Source: Acidovorax delafieldii
GTDB taxonomy: Bacteria; Pseudomonadota; Gammaproteobacteria; Burkholderiales; Burkholderiaceae_C
Direction of reading: 5' to 3'
NCBI RefSeq assembly: GCF_007993815.1
Contig: NZ_VJWE01000013.1
Location: forward strand, 62,001 to 126,000
DNA length: 64,000 nt
Part shown: positions 54,286-62,832 of the stretch, in pieces
Numbering within the stretch: the first letter of the stretch is position 1
Layout of the letters: each line of letters starts with the position of its first letter
Translations under genes and position numbers: made by a program
Notes under the pieces: model-generated
Database searches by the model: none
The model's input: only the letters and a program-made list of their open reading frames with translations
Told to the model about the DNA's origin: nothing

Positions 54286-55362
54286 TTGGCTCCGCTCCGC
54301 ATTTGCCTGAACATGATCGTGAAGGACGAGGCACCGGTGATCACCCGGTGCCTCGCTTCGGTGAAGCACTGGATAGACCATTGGGTCATCGTTGATACGG
54401 GCTCTACCGATGACACACAGGACATCGTCCGTGAGTTCATGCGAGACATTCCCGGCACTCTGCATGAGCGCCCCTGGAAGAACTTTGCGCACAACCGCAA
54501 CGAAGCACTGGAGCTGGCACGCCCTCATGGCGACTACCTGCTCTTCATTGATGCCGATGAGCAACTGCGCGTATCGCCAGACTTTGTCTGGCCCGCGCTC
54601 TCGGCCGATGGGTACACCCTCACCTGCCATATGGACGGCTGGGAATACCAGCGCAACAGCCTGGTGGCCACACGCATCGGCTGGCGCTGGGAGGGTGTGC
54701 TGCACGAGTACCTTACGGCCAAGCAGCATGGCCCCTGGCAGACCCTGCAAGGGCCCGTCATCCACGTATCCCACGATGGCGCCCGCGCGCGCGACCCGGA
54801 GACCTACCTGCGCGACATGGCGCTGCTGGAACAGGCAGTGCGGGATGACCCCACGAATACACGCAACGTTTTTTACCTTGCCCAGAGCTGCCGCGATGCC
54901 GGGAAAATCGAACCCAGCTTGCAGTGGTACCAGCGACGGGTTGACATGGGGGGGTGGGACGAAGAACGCTGGTATGCCCTGTTCCAGATCGCCGTGCTGC
55001 ATGAGCGCAACCAGGCCCCACCCACCACCGTGCGCAATGCTTATCTGGCTGCCTACGCGGCCCGCCCGCAGAGAGCTGAGCCCCTGTGCGAACTGGCCCG
55101 CTATCACCGCGAACGGGCCGAACATGCACTTGCCACCGTGTTTGCCTTGCAGGCGTCACAGATTCCGCAACCTGCGGACATTCTTTTTGTGGATACACAG
55201 GTGTACGCATGGCGTGCACTGGATGAACTGGCCGTCAGTGCCTTCTACACCCCCCACCGAGACCTGGGCCGTGCTGCGCTGCAGCGGCTGCTGGCCGAGC
55301 GCCGATACCCGACGGACCAAGCCCAACGCATTGAAGCAAATCAGGCGTTCTACGGACTGTGA
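54286..55362 (+). CDS. Glycosyltransferase family 2 protein with TPR-like C-terminus
   Basis: The protein (358 residues from TTG 54286) has a GT-A domain at its start: LRICLNMIVKDEAPVITRCL, VIVDTGSTDDTQDIV and the DxD site in LLFIDADEQL. The C-terminal half is helical and TPR-like (NVFYLAQSCRDAGKIEPSLQ). This is the SunS/tetratricopeptide glycosyltransferase layout, often found for protein glycosylation. The start is uncertain: there is no ATG before the first strand; GTG 54160 would overlap the collagen-like gene by 64 bases. Its position suggests it may glycosylate the collagen-like or IPTL protein. Confidence 0.78.
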   Translation: MAPLRICLNMIVKDEAPVITRCLASVKHWIDHWVIVDTGSTDDTQDIVREFMRDIPGTLHERPWKNFAHNRNEALELARPHGDYLLFIDADEQLRVSPDFVWPALSADGYTLTCHMDGWEYQRNSLVATRIGWRWEGVLHEYLTAKQHGPWQTLQGPVIHVSHDGARARDPETYLRDMALLEQAVRDDPTNTRNVFYLAQSCRDAGKIEPSLQWYQRRVDMGGWDEERWYALFQIAVLHERNQAPPTTVRNAYLAAYAARPQRAEPLCELARYHRERAEHALATVFALQASQIPQPADILFVDTQVYAWRALDELAVSAFYTPHRDLGRAALQRLLAERRYPTDQAQRIEANQAFYGL

Positions 55363-55405
55363 CCTCCAGCACGGTACAGGCTGAAGGCGCTGCGACAATG
55401 CGCAC

Positions 55406-56470
55406 ATGCAGATCCCGCCCTCCCCTACTCGATGGCTCCACGAAGCCATCGCCCGCATCGAAGCAGACTACCAGCGCAGCGCTGACACCCACCTGATCCC
55501 ACTGCGCCTGCCCGCGTTTGCCGCACATGGCATTGACCTGTACCTCAAGGACGAATCCACCCACCCCACGGGCAGCCTCAAGCACCGGCTGGCGCGGTCG
55601 CTGTTTCTGTATGCGCTGTGCAATGGCTGGGTGCATGAGGGCTCGACCATCGTCGAGTCGTCCAGCGGCTCCACAGCGGTGAGTGAGGCTTACTTTGCCC
55701 GGCTGCTCGGCCTGCCGTTTGTGGCGGTGATGCCGCGCAGCACGTCACCCGAGAAAGTGGCGCAGATCGAGTTCCATGGCGGGCGTTGCCACTTTGTGGA
55801 CAGCGCGGGCGCTGTGTATGACGCGGCCCGTGCGATTGCCGGGGAGACCGGCGGCCACTACATGGACCAGTTCACGTACGCCGAGCGCGCGACCGACTGG
55901 CGGGGCAATAACAACATTGCCGAGAGCATGTTCACGCAGATGGCGCGCGAGCCGCACCCTGTGCCGCGCTGGATTGTGGTGGGCGCGGGCACGGGTGGCA
56001 CCAGTGCGACCATTGGCCGCTATGTGCGCTACCAGCGCCATGCCACGCAGGTGTGTGTGGCCGACCCGGCGGGGTCGGTGTTCAGCGCCTACCACCGCAC
56101 AGGCGATGCCCAGCTGACGGCGCCAGGATCGCGCATTGAAGGCATTGGGCGCCCGCGTGTGGAGCCGAGCTTCATCCGCACGCTGGTGGACCGCATGGTG
56201 GATGTGGCGGACTGCGAATCCATCGCCGCCATGCGCGCGCTGTCGCAGTTGCTGGGGCGGCGCGTGGGCCCGTCCACGGGCACCAACTTTGTGGCCATGC
56301 TCACGCTGGCCAGCGAGATGCGCGAGCGGGGCGAGCGCGGCTCCATCCTGTCGCTGCTGTGTGATGCGGGCGAACGGTATCTGCCCACGTACTTCGACAC
56401 GGCATGGGTGGACCGCACGTTTGGCGATTGCTCGGCTGCGCAGCAGAAGGTGGATGGCCTGATCGGCTGA
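55406..56470 (+). CDS. PLP-dependent cysteine synthase family protein (Cds1-like)
   Basis: The 354-residue fold-type II PLP enzyme is related to cysteine synthase and to L-cysteine desulfhydrase Cds1. The PLP lysine is in [14 protein letters not shown], the phosphate-binding loop is [16 protein letters not shown], and the segment [13 protein letters not shown] replaces the usual Asn loop. It ends near [12 protein letters not shown]. The exact reaction (cysteine synthesis or breakdown to H2S) cannot be told. The ATG has no Shine-Dalgarno sequence; GACAAT ends six bases upstream. Its stop overlaps the next start (TGATG). Confidence 0.85.
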   Translation: MQIPPSPTRWLHEAIARIEADYQRSADTHLIPLRLPAFAAHGIDLYLKDESTHPTGSLKHRLARSLFLYALCNGWVHEGSTIVESSSGSTAVSEAYFARLLGLPFVAVMPRSTSPEKVAQIEFHGGRCHFVDSAGAVYDAARAIAGETGGHYMDQFTYAERATDWRGNNNIAESMFTQMAREPHPVPRWIVVGAGTGGTSATIGRYVRYQRHATQVCVADPAGSVFSAYHRTGDAQLTAPGSRIEGIGRPRVEPSFIRTLVDRMVDVADCESIAAMRALSQLLGRRVGPSTGTNFVAMLTLASEMRERGERGSILSLLCDAGERYLPTYFDTAWVDRTFGDCSAAQQKVDGLIG

Positions 56471-57660
56471 TGCCAGCCACGCACTGCACCATGCCCTCCC
56501 ACCCATTGCCCCCAGGTTCTTTGCCGCTTGCCCCCGGTCCCATGGTCACGCGCCGGCGGTGGCTGGCGCAACAGATGCACTGGGGCCTGGCCGCCATCGG
56601 GGCTGCGGGGTGGTTGCCCCTTTCCGCGCATGCCTTGCCTGCACGCACGCTGGCCTTTCCGCGCGACCACGGCAGCCACCCGGAGCTGCGCACCGAGTGG
56701 TGGTACATCACCGGCCATGTGCAGGCGCAGGGGCAGCCCTGGGGTTTTCAGATCACGTTCTTCCGCTCGCGGGTGGATGGCACGCAGCAGTTGCAGTCCG
56801 CCTTTGCGGCCAAACACCTGCTGTTTGCGCACGCCGCCATCACCGATGTGCGAGGCCAGCAGCTGGTGCATGACCAGCGGATTGCGCGTGCCGGTTTTGG
56901 GGTGGCGCAGGCCAGTGAGGCCGACACCCGCATCCGCCTGCAGGACTGGACGCTGGAGCGCAGCGACACATCGCGCGGCAAGTCAGACTTTGCAGCCAGC
57001 CGCTACACCACCCACATCGTGGGCAGCGATTTTGGGCTGGACCTGGTGTTTGACAGCACCCAGCCCGTGCTGCTGCAGGGGCAGCAAGGGCTGTCCCGCA
57101 AGGGGCCGGACGCCGAGCAGGCCAGCTACTACTACAGCCAGCCCCAGCTCGCCGTCAGCGGCACCTTGCAGGTGGGCAACAAACGCATGGCGGTGACACC
57201 CGACACGGGCCGCGCCTGGATGGACCACGAGTGGAGCGAGGCACTGCTGCACCCCGACGCGCAGGGGTGGGACTGGATCGGCATGAACCTGCACGACGGC
57301 AGCGCGCTCACGGCATTCCGACTGCGGCGGGCCGATGGATCAGCGCTGTGGGCTGGGGGATCGTGGCGGGCACCCGGGCAGCCGGTGCAGGTGTTTGGGG
57401 CGCAGTCTGTGGCGTTCACCCCCATGCGGTGGTGGACCAGCCCACGCAGTGGCGCGCGCTACCCGGTGCAATGGCAGGTGCAGACGCCCGCAGGCAGCTT
57501 TGCAGTGAACGCGCTGCTGGACAGCCAGGAGCTGGACAGCAGCGGATCGACGGGTGCGATCTATTGGGAAGGGCTGTCGGACCTGATGGGTGCCACAGGC
57601 CAGCCCGTGGGCAGGGGTTACCTGGAGATGACTGGATACGCAAAGCCGCTGCGCCTGTGA
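56470..57660 (+). CDS. AttH/CrtC-like lipocalin-domain exported protein
   Basis: The 396-residue protein matches the AttH/CrtC family (COG5621-like, carotenoid 1,2-hydratase fold). Marks are FPRDHGSHPELRTEWWYITG, QITFFRS, the YYYSQPQLAVSG segment and WMDHEWSE. A Tat-type signal (TRRRWLAQQ, about 25-50) starts after an extra N-terminal stretch; starts at 56491 or 56542 are possible, but TGATG coupling to the preceding gene favours 56470. AttH proteins are usually encoded next to an ABC ATPase and FtsX permease and probably bind a lipid. Carotenoid synthesis is unlikely, as no other crt gene is seen. Confidence 0.8.
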   Translation: MPATHCTMPSHPLPPGSLPLAPGPMVTRRRWLAQQMHWGLAAIGAAGWLPLSAHALPARTLAFPRDHGSHPELRTEWWYITGHVQAQGQPWGFQITFFRSRVDGTQQLQSAFAAKHLLFAHAAITDVRGQQLVHDQRIARAGFGVAQASEADTRIRLQDWTLERSDTSRGKSDFAASRYTTHIVGSDFGLDLVFDSTQPVLLQGQQGLSRKGPDAEQASYYYSQPQLAVSGTLQVGNKRMAVTPDTGRAWMDHEWSEALLHPDAQGWDWIGMNLHDGSALTAFRLRRADGSALWAGGSWRAPGQPVQVFGAQSVAFTPMRWWTSPRSGARYPVQWQVQTPAGSFAVNALLDSQELDSSGSTGAIYWEGLSDLMGATGQPVGRGYLEMTGYAKPLRL

Positions 57661-57716
57661 AGGCTGCAGCGGCTTGATGTCAGAAAGATACCGCCAGATC
57701 GGGCGGCGTCACCCCC

Positions 57717-58718
57717 TCAATGCTTGGCGGAGTTGCCTGCGCGGCGCTGCGCCAGCCAGGCGATGATCTCGCCCATGATGCCGCGGCGGAAGGCCAGCAC
57801 GCAGATCACGAAGATCAGGCCCGTGACCATGGTGACGGATTCGCCCAGGGTCTTGAACCATTCCACGCTGGTCAGTGCGGCCAGCAGGTTGCCGAATTCG
57901 CCGATCTTGTTCTCCAGCAGCACCACCACGGCCGAGCCGATGAGCGGGCCCGACAGCGTGCCCAGGCCGCCTACCAGCGTCATCAGGATGACCTGGCCCG
58001 ACGCGGTCCAGTGCACATCGGACAGCGTGGCAAAGCCGAGCACCAGGGTCTTGAGAGAGCCTGCAAGGCCCGCCAGAGCCGCCGACAACACAAAGGCCAG
58101 CAGCTTGAAGCGGTGCGTGTCATAGCCCAGCGAGATCGCGCGGGGCTCGTTCTCCTTGATGCCCTTGAGCACCTGGCCAAACGGCGAGTGGATGGTGCGC
58201 ACGATCAGCAAGAACGCTGCGACCACGATGACCAGCGCGACGTAGTACATGACGAGGTCGCTTTGCAGATCGATCACGCCAAACAGCTTGCCGCGCGGCA
58301 CACCCTGCAAGCCGTCCTCACCACCCGTGAAGGGGGCTTGGAGACAGGCGAAGAACAGCATCTGCGCCAGCGCCAGCGTGATCATGGAGAAGTAGATGCC
58401 CTGGCGGCGAATGGCCAGCCAGCCAAACAGCAGGCCCAGCAGCGCGCCACCGGCGGTGCCGAGCAGCAGGCCCACTTCAGGCGTCAGGCCCCACACCTTG
58501 ATGGCGTGGCCAGCCACATAGGCGGCGCCACCGAGGAAGGCCGCATGGCCAAAAGACAGCAGGCCGGTGTAACCGAGCAGCAGGTTGAACGCGGAAGCAA
58601 ACAGTGCAAAGCACATGAGCTTCATCACGAAGACGGGATAGGCGCCGAGAAAAGGCGCGGCAATGAGGGCCAGCAACAGCAGGCCGTAACCAATGGTGGC
58701 AGTGTTCTTGGAATTCAT
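57717..58718 (-). CDS. livM: Branched-chain amino-acid-type ABC permease LivM
   Basis: The 333-residue inner-membrane permease has about ten hydrophobic segments. LivM marks are FNLLLGYTGLLSFGHAAFLG, the coupling-helix region IKENEPRAISLGYDTHRFKL and VLMT-like GQVILMTLVGGLGTLSGPLIG. It pairs with LivH to form the channel. It is the last gene of the minus-strand liv cluster, 12 bases after livH. The cluster could carry branched-chain or other amino acids or amides. Confidence 0.92.
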   Translation of the reverse strand: MNSKNTATIGYGLLLLALIAAPFLGAYPVFVMKLMCFALFASAFNLLLGYTGLLSFGHAAFLGGAAYVAGHAIKVWGLTPEVGLLLGTAGGALLGLLFGWLAIRRQGIYFSMITLALAQMLFFACLQAPFTGGEDGLQGVPRGKLFGVIDLQSDLVMYYVALVIVVAAFLLIVRTIHSPFGQVLKGIKENEPRAISLGYDTHRFKLLAFVLSAALAGLAGSLKTLVLGFATLSDVHWTASGQVILMTLVGGLGTLSGPLIGSAVVVLLENKIGEFGNLLAALTSVEWFKTLGESVTMVTGLIFVICVLAFRRGIMGEIIAWLAQRRAGNSAKH

Positions 58719-58730
58719 GCTGGCGGCCCC

Positions 58731-59615
58731 TTATTTTTCTTTGCCGAACAGGCCGGCGGGGCGAATGAGAAGAACGATGACCATGATGACAAACACCACG
58801 GTGGAAGACGCTTCGGGGTAGAACACCTTGGTGAAACCTTCGATCACTCCCAGGCCCAGCCCGGTCAAGATGGAGCCCATGATGGAGCCCATGCCGCCAA
58901 TCACCACCACGGCAAACACCACGATGATCAGGTTCTGGCCCATGAGCGGGGTGACCTGGTACACGGGGGCGGCCAGCACACCGGCAAAGGCGGCCAGTGC
59001 GGCACCAAAGGCGTAGGTCAGGGTCACCATCACCGGCACGTTGATGCCGAAGGCCTCCACCAGGCGCGGGTTTTCGGTACCGGCACGCAGATAGGCGCCG
59101 AGCTTGGTTTTTTCGATCACATACCAGGTGGCCAGACAGATCACCACCGACGCGACCACCACCCAAGCGCGGTAGTTGGGCATGATCATGAAGCCGAGAT
59201 TGGTCGCGCCTTCCAGCAGTTCGGGTGTGTCGTAGCCCAGGCCCGACACGCCATAGATGGAGCGGAACACGCCTTCGATCAGCAGGGTCAGGCCCAGCGT
59301 GAGCAGCAGCCCGTACAGGTGATCAAGCTTGTAGATCCAGCGCAGCAGCAAGCGCTCGATCAGCACCCCGAACAGCCCCACCACGAGCGGCGCCAGCACC
59401 AGCATCAACCAGTAGTTGATGCCGAAGTAGTTCATGGCCATCCATGTCAGCAATGCCCCGGTCATGAACAGTGCACCGTGCGCAAAGTTGATGACGTTGA
59501 GCAGGCCGAAGATCACAGCCAGCCCCAGGCTGAGGATTGCGTAGAACGATCCGTTGACCAGCCCCAGAAGGAGCTGGCTCAACAGGCCGGGCAATGAGAC
59601 ACCAAAGATTTCCAT
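58731..59615 (-). CDS. livH: Branched-chain amino-acid-type ABC permease LivH
   Basis: The 294-residue permease shows the LivH features LLLGLVNGSFYAILSLGLAV, GLLNVINFAHGALFMTGA and AFAVVVIGGMGSIMGSILTG, with about eight membrane segments. The start MEIFGVSLPG at 59615 matches the family; a GTG at 59660 is weaker. It follows the receptor gene after 98 bases that hold a stem-loop, which may lower permease expression relative to the receptor. Confidence 0.9.
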   Translation of the reverse strand: MEIFGVSLPGLLSQLLLGLVNGSFYAILSLGLAVIFGLLNVINFAHGALFMTGALLTWMAMNYFGINYWLMLVLAPLVVGLFGVLIERLLLRWIYKLDHLYGLLLTLGLTLLIEGVFRSIYGVSGLGYDTPELLEGATNLGFMIMPNYRAWVVVASVVICLATWYVIEKTKLGAYLRAGTENPRLVEAFGINVPVMVTLTYAFGAALAAFAGVLAAPVYQVTPLMGQNLIIVVFAVVVIGGMGSIMGSILTGLGLGVIEGFTKVFYPEASSTVVFVIMVIVLLIRPAGLFGKEK

Positions 59616-59648
59616 GGGAGGCAGCAGCAGGTGGAGAGAGTTCAGGTC

Positions 59649-59706
59649 AGAGGACCACACCGGGCCCGGCGCCCCGCAGGGACAGCCAGGCCGGTGTGCG
59701 CCCTCT
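59649..59706. promoter_or_regulatory. Long stem-loop between receptor gene and livH
   Basis: AGAGG and CACACCGG (59649-59663) pair with CCGGTGTG and CCTCT (59691-59706), closing a GC-rich loop. There is no U-tract on the minus strand. Such structures between receptor and permease genes often protect the upstream mRNA or cause partial termination. Confidence 0.5.
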
Positions 59707-59713
59707 CAGGGGT

Positions 59714-60910
59714 TTACTTCCAGAGCGGGCACTTGCTCTCGGCCTTGGTGGTGAACACCGAGTCACCAGGCAGCTTCTTGATCAGCTTGTAGTAGTCCCA
59801 GGGCTTGGTGGACTCTGCGGGCTTCTTCACTTCCATCAGGTACATGTCGTGCACATAGCGGCCATCAGGACGAATCTGACCAGAGGCGAAGAAGTCATTC
59901 ATCTTCATCTTGCGCCAGGTTTCCATGACCTTGTCGGCATCCACCGACTTGGCTGCTTCCACGGCCTTGAGGTAGTTCATGGTGGCTGAATAGTCAGCAG
60001 CTTGAATTTCACCAGGCATGCGCTTGGTTTTCTCGAAGAAGCGGGCAGAGAACTTGCGGGTCTCGTCGTTCAGGTCCCAGTACCAGCTGGTGGTGAACTG
60101 CAGGCCTTCGGTATTGCGCAGGCCCAGGCTGTGCACGTCGGAGATGAAGATCAGCAGGCCGGCGAGCTTCATGCTCTTGCCGATGCCGAACTCCTTGGCA
60201 GCCTTGATGGAGTTGATGGTGTCACCACCTGCATTGGCCAGGCCCAGGATCTGTGCCTTGGAGTTCTGTGCCTGCAGCAGGAAGGACGAGAAGTCGGACG
60301 CGTTCAGCGGGTGGCGCACGGCACCCACCACATTGCCGCCCTTGGCCTTGACCACTGAGGTAGTGTCGGCCTCGAGCGCATGGCCGAAGGCATAGTCTGC
60401 CGTCAGGAAGTACCAGCTCTTGCCACCGCCATCCACAATGGCCGAGCCAGTGCCCTTGGCCAGCGCCACGGTGTCATACGCATAGTGGACGGTGTAAGGC
60501 GAGCACTGTTCGTTGGTCAATGCCGAACTGGCAGCGCCGTTGTTGATGTAGACGCGCTTCTTCTCGGCGGCTACCTTGGCAATGGCCAGTGCGGTGCCGG
60601 AGTTGGTGCCACCAAACACCATGGTCAGGCCCTGGGTGTCGATCCACTCGCGGGCCTTGGAGGCTGCGATGTCGGCCTTGTTCTGGTGGTCGGCGCTCAT
60701 CAGTTCGATGGGCATGCCCAGCACCTTGCCGCCAAAGTCATCAATGGCCATCTGGATGGCGACTGCGCCGTTCTTGCCTTCCACGTCCGCGTACAGGCTG
60801 GACATGTCGGTGATGAAACCGATCTTGACCTTGTCCTGTGCGTGCGCGGCCGAGGTGGCCAAGCCTGCAACGCCCAGCATCAGTGCCAGCACTTTGAGTT
60901 GTTTCTTCAT
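59714..60910 (-). CDS. ABC transporter periplasmic receptor (LivK-like, type 1 periplasmic fold)
   Basis: The 398-residue receptor has a signal peptide ending TSAAHAQ (about residue 24), then KVKIGFITDMSSLYADVEGK. It has the Leu/Ile/Val-binding layout of two lobes, with ligand-region segments FGGTNSGTALAIAKVAAE and DYAFGHALEADT. Compared with classical LivK it belongs to the amide/urea or aromatic-compound receptor branch, so the ligand may not be a branched-chain amino acid. The Shine-Dalgarno AGGAGAC is strong, as expected for an abundant receptor. Confidence 0.9.
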   Translation of the reverse strand: MKKQLKVLALMLGVAGLATSAAHAQDKVKIGFITDMSSLYADVEGKNGAVAIQMAIDDFGGKVLGMPIELMSADHQNKADIAASKAREWIDTQGLTMVFGGTNSGTALAIAKVAAEKKRVYINNGAASSALTNEQCSPYTVHYAYDTVALAKGTGSAIVDGGGKSWYFLTADYAFGHALEADTTSVVKAKGGNVVGAVRHPLNASDFSSFLLQAQNSKAQILGLANAGGDTINSIKAAKEFGIGKSMKLAGLLIFISDVHSLGLRNTEGLQFTTSWYWDLNDETRKFSARFFEKTKRMPGEIQAADYSATMNYLKAVEAAKSVDADKVMETWRKMKMNDFFASGQIRPDGRYVHDMYLMEVKKPAESTKPWDYYKLIKKLPGDSVFTTKAESKCPLWK

Positions 60911-60969
60911 GGATTTGTCTCCTGTGGGTGTGGTGGAAGAAAGCGGTAGGGAAAGGGTGTGGGCGTGGC

Positions 60970-61683
60970 TCAGACGCCCAGCAGTTCGTTGAGCACAGGC
61001 ATCTTGGCTTCCAGCTCGGCAGCGCCGAACTTCTCCACGATGCGGCCGTGCTCCATCACGTAGAACCGGTCGGCCAGCGGTGCGGCAAAACGGAAGTTCT
61101 GCTCAACCATGACCACGGTGTAGCCCTTCTGGCGCAGCATGGTGATCATGCGGGCCAGGGCCTGCACAATGACGGGCGCCAGGCCTTCGGAGATTTCATC
61201 GAGCAGCAGCAGGTTGGCGCCGGTGCGCAGGATGCGGGCCACGGCCAGCATCTGCTGTTCACCGCCCGACAGGCGCGTGCCCTGGCTGTTCTTGCGCTCG
61301 GCCAGGTTGGGGAACATGGCGTAGATCTCCTGCACCGACATGCCCGGCGTGCCCGTCTTGAGGGCGGGTGGCAGCAGCAGGTTTTCTTCGCACGACAGGC
61401 TGGAGAAAATGCCACGCTCTTCAGGGCAGTAGCCCACGCCCAGGTGCGCAATACGGTGCGTGGGCATGTTCACGGTTTCCACGCCGTTGATCTTGACCGA
61501 ACCCTTGCGCGCACCGGTCAGCCCCATGATGGCGCGCATGGTGGTGGTGCGGCCTGCACCGTTGCGGCCCAGCAGCGTGACCACCTCGCCCGGCTGGACG
61601 ACGATGTCCACGCCGTGCAGCACATGCGACTCGCCGTACCAGGCTTCGAGGTTCTTGATTTCGAGTGCGGGAGCGCCAGCCAT
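60970..61683 (-). CDS. livF: ABC ATP-binding protein LivF (Walker A lysine replaced by arginine)
   Basis: The 237-residue ATPase has the LivF layout with EAWYGESHVLHGVDIVV, Walker A GRNGAGRTT (39-47), the Q-loop in GVGYCPEERGIFSSLS, the signature RLSGGEQQMLAVARIL and Walker B NLLLLDEISEGLAP. The usual Walker A lysine is Arg45 (codon CGC); all else looks intact. This change is unusual in ABC ATPases in general. It overlaps livG by one base (TGATG), so the two are translated together. Confidence 0.9.
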   Translation of the reverse strand: MAGAPALEIKNLEAWYGESHVLHGVDIVVQPGEVVTLLGRNGAGRTTTMRAIMGLTGARKGSVKINGVETVNMPTHRIAHLGVGYCPEERGIFSSLSCEENLLLPPALKTGTPGMSVQEIYAMFPNLAERKNSQGTRLSGGEQQMLAVARILRTGANLLLLDEISEGLAPVIVQALARMITMLRQKGYTVVMVEQNFRFAAPLADRFYVMEHGRIVEKFGAAELEAKMPVLNELLGV

Positions 61684-62453
61684 CAGTGCGCTCCCTGCAG
61701 TTGGCCGTCGGTCGTGCCCATGTAGGCTTCCATGACTTGGGGGTTGTTGGAGACTTCTGCGTAGGGGCCTTCGGCCAGCACGGCGCCGCGCTGCAGCACG
61801 GTGATACGGTCTGCGATGGTCGACACCACCTTCATGTTGTGTTCCACCATCAGGATGGTGCGGCCTGCCGAGACCTTCTTGATGAGCTGGGTAACGCGGT
61901 CCACGTCTTCGTGGCCCATGCCCTGCGTGGGCTCGTCCAGCAGCATCAACTCGGGCTCCATGGACAGCGTGGTCGCGATCTCCAGTGCGCGCTTGCGGCC
62001 GTAGGGCAGGTTCACGGTCACTTCATCGGCCAGGTCTTCCAGTCCCACCTCGGTCAGCAATTGCATGGCGCGGTCGTCCAGTCGCCGCAGGGTGCGCTCG
62101 CTGCGCCAGAAATGGAACGAAGTGCCCAGCTTGCGCTGCAGGCCCAGGCGCACGTTCTCGATGAGTGTCAGGTGCGGGAACACGGCCGAGATCTGGAACG
62201 AGCGGATCACTCCACGGCGCGCAATCTGTGCGGGCTGCTCCCGCGTGATGTCATGCCCGTTGAAGCGGATCACACCCGAAGTCGGCTCCAGAAACTTGGT
62301 GAGCAGGTTGAAGCACGTGGTCTTGCCTGCACCGTTGGGGCCGATCAGCGCGTGGATGGACCCGCGCCGAACGGCCAGGTTCACGTCACTGACGGCGGTG
62401 AAGCCCTTGAACTCTTTGGTCAGGCTGTTGGTTTCAAGAATGACGTCGCTCAT
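61683..62453 (-). CDS. livG: ABC ATP-binding protein LivG
   Basis: The 256-residue ATPase has a canonical Walker A (GPNGAGKTTCFN), the Q-loop in GVIRSFQISAVFPHLT, and the LivG-type signature NLPYGRKRALEIATTL in place of LSGGQ. Walker B is LMLLDEPTQGMG, followed by the H-loop MVEHNMKVV. It is the first gene of the liv cluster. The G and F subunits probably act as a heterodimer in which LivG is the canonical ATP site, given the arginine in LivF. Confidence 0.92.
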   Translation of the reverse strand: MSDVILETNSLTKEFKGFTAVSDVNLAVRRGSIHALIGPNGAGKTTCFNLLTKFLEPTSGVIRFNGHDITREQPAQIARRGVIRSFQISAVFPHLTLIENVRLGLQRKLGTSFHFWRSERTLRRLDDRAMQLLTEVGLEDLADEVTVNLPYGRKRALEIATTLSMEPELMLLDEPTQGMGHEDVDRVTQLIKKVSAGRTILMVEHNMKVVSTIADRITVLQRGAVLAEGPYAEVSNNPQVMEAYMGTTDGQLQGAH

Positions 62454-62832
62454 TGCGCCTTGGCCGCTCCGTAAGGTGCTGAAATGAGGAGCCTTGCAAC
62501 AAGGTCTCCGGGGAGGTTGGATCGCAACGCATCGTATGTCTCCCTACCCCGCGGTAGATACTGGGACTAATGCCTATGTATAAATGCCTACGTACCCGCC
62601 CTGAGGGCGCATGGCGCTGGGGATGTACGGGCGCGGGCAGCGCGCCAATGCTCAATCTGGCGCCGTGGCAGGCACAGAAGACCACACGCGGTGGTGGTGC
62701 AGCGCCGCGCCCATCACTGACTTTTTACTGACAAGCCTTGGTATTCACCGCCGTGGGCACCACTTATAACCATAGAGGGGCCTGACCGCGCTCCTTCTGC
62801 GGCACCCAGCTGCGCCGCCTACACTGCCACGA
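62454..62832. other. Gap of about 380 bases between livG and the exporter gene
   Basis: No gene was recognised. The part near 62571-62600 is AT-rich on the livG side and probably holds its promoter, with TATACA read on the minus strand inside ATGTATAAAT. A TATAAC (62765-62770) and a TACACT (62821-62826) face the exporter gene. Confidence 0.4.

Noticed and set aside
56470..57660. True carotenoid 1,2-hydratase for carotenoid synthesis
   Set aside because: No other carotenoid gene is seen, and the neighbourhood fits the AttH type linked to ABC transport.
57720..59597. Plus-strand frame of 625 codons opposite livM and livH
   Set aside because: Its Gln/His-rich product is the antisense of membrane-helix codons; both liv genes are certain.
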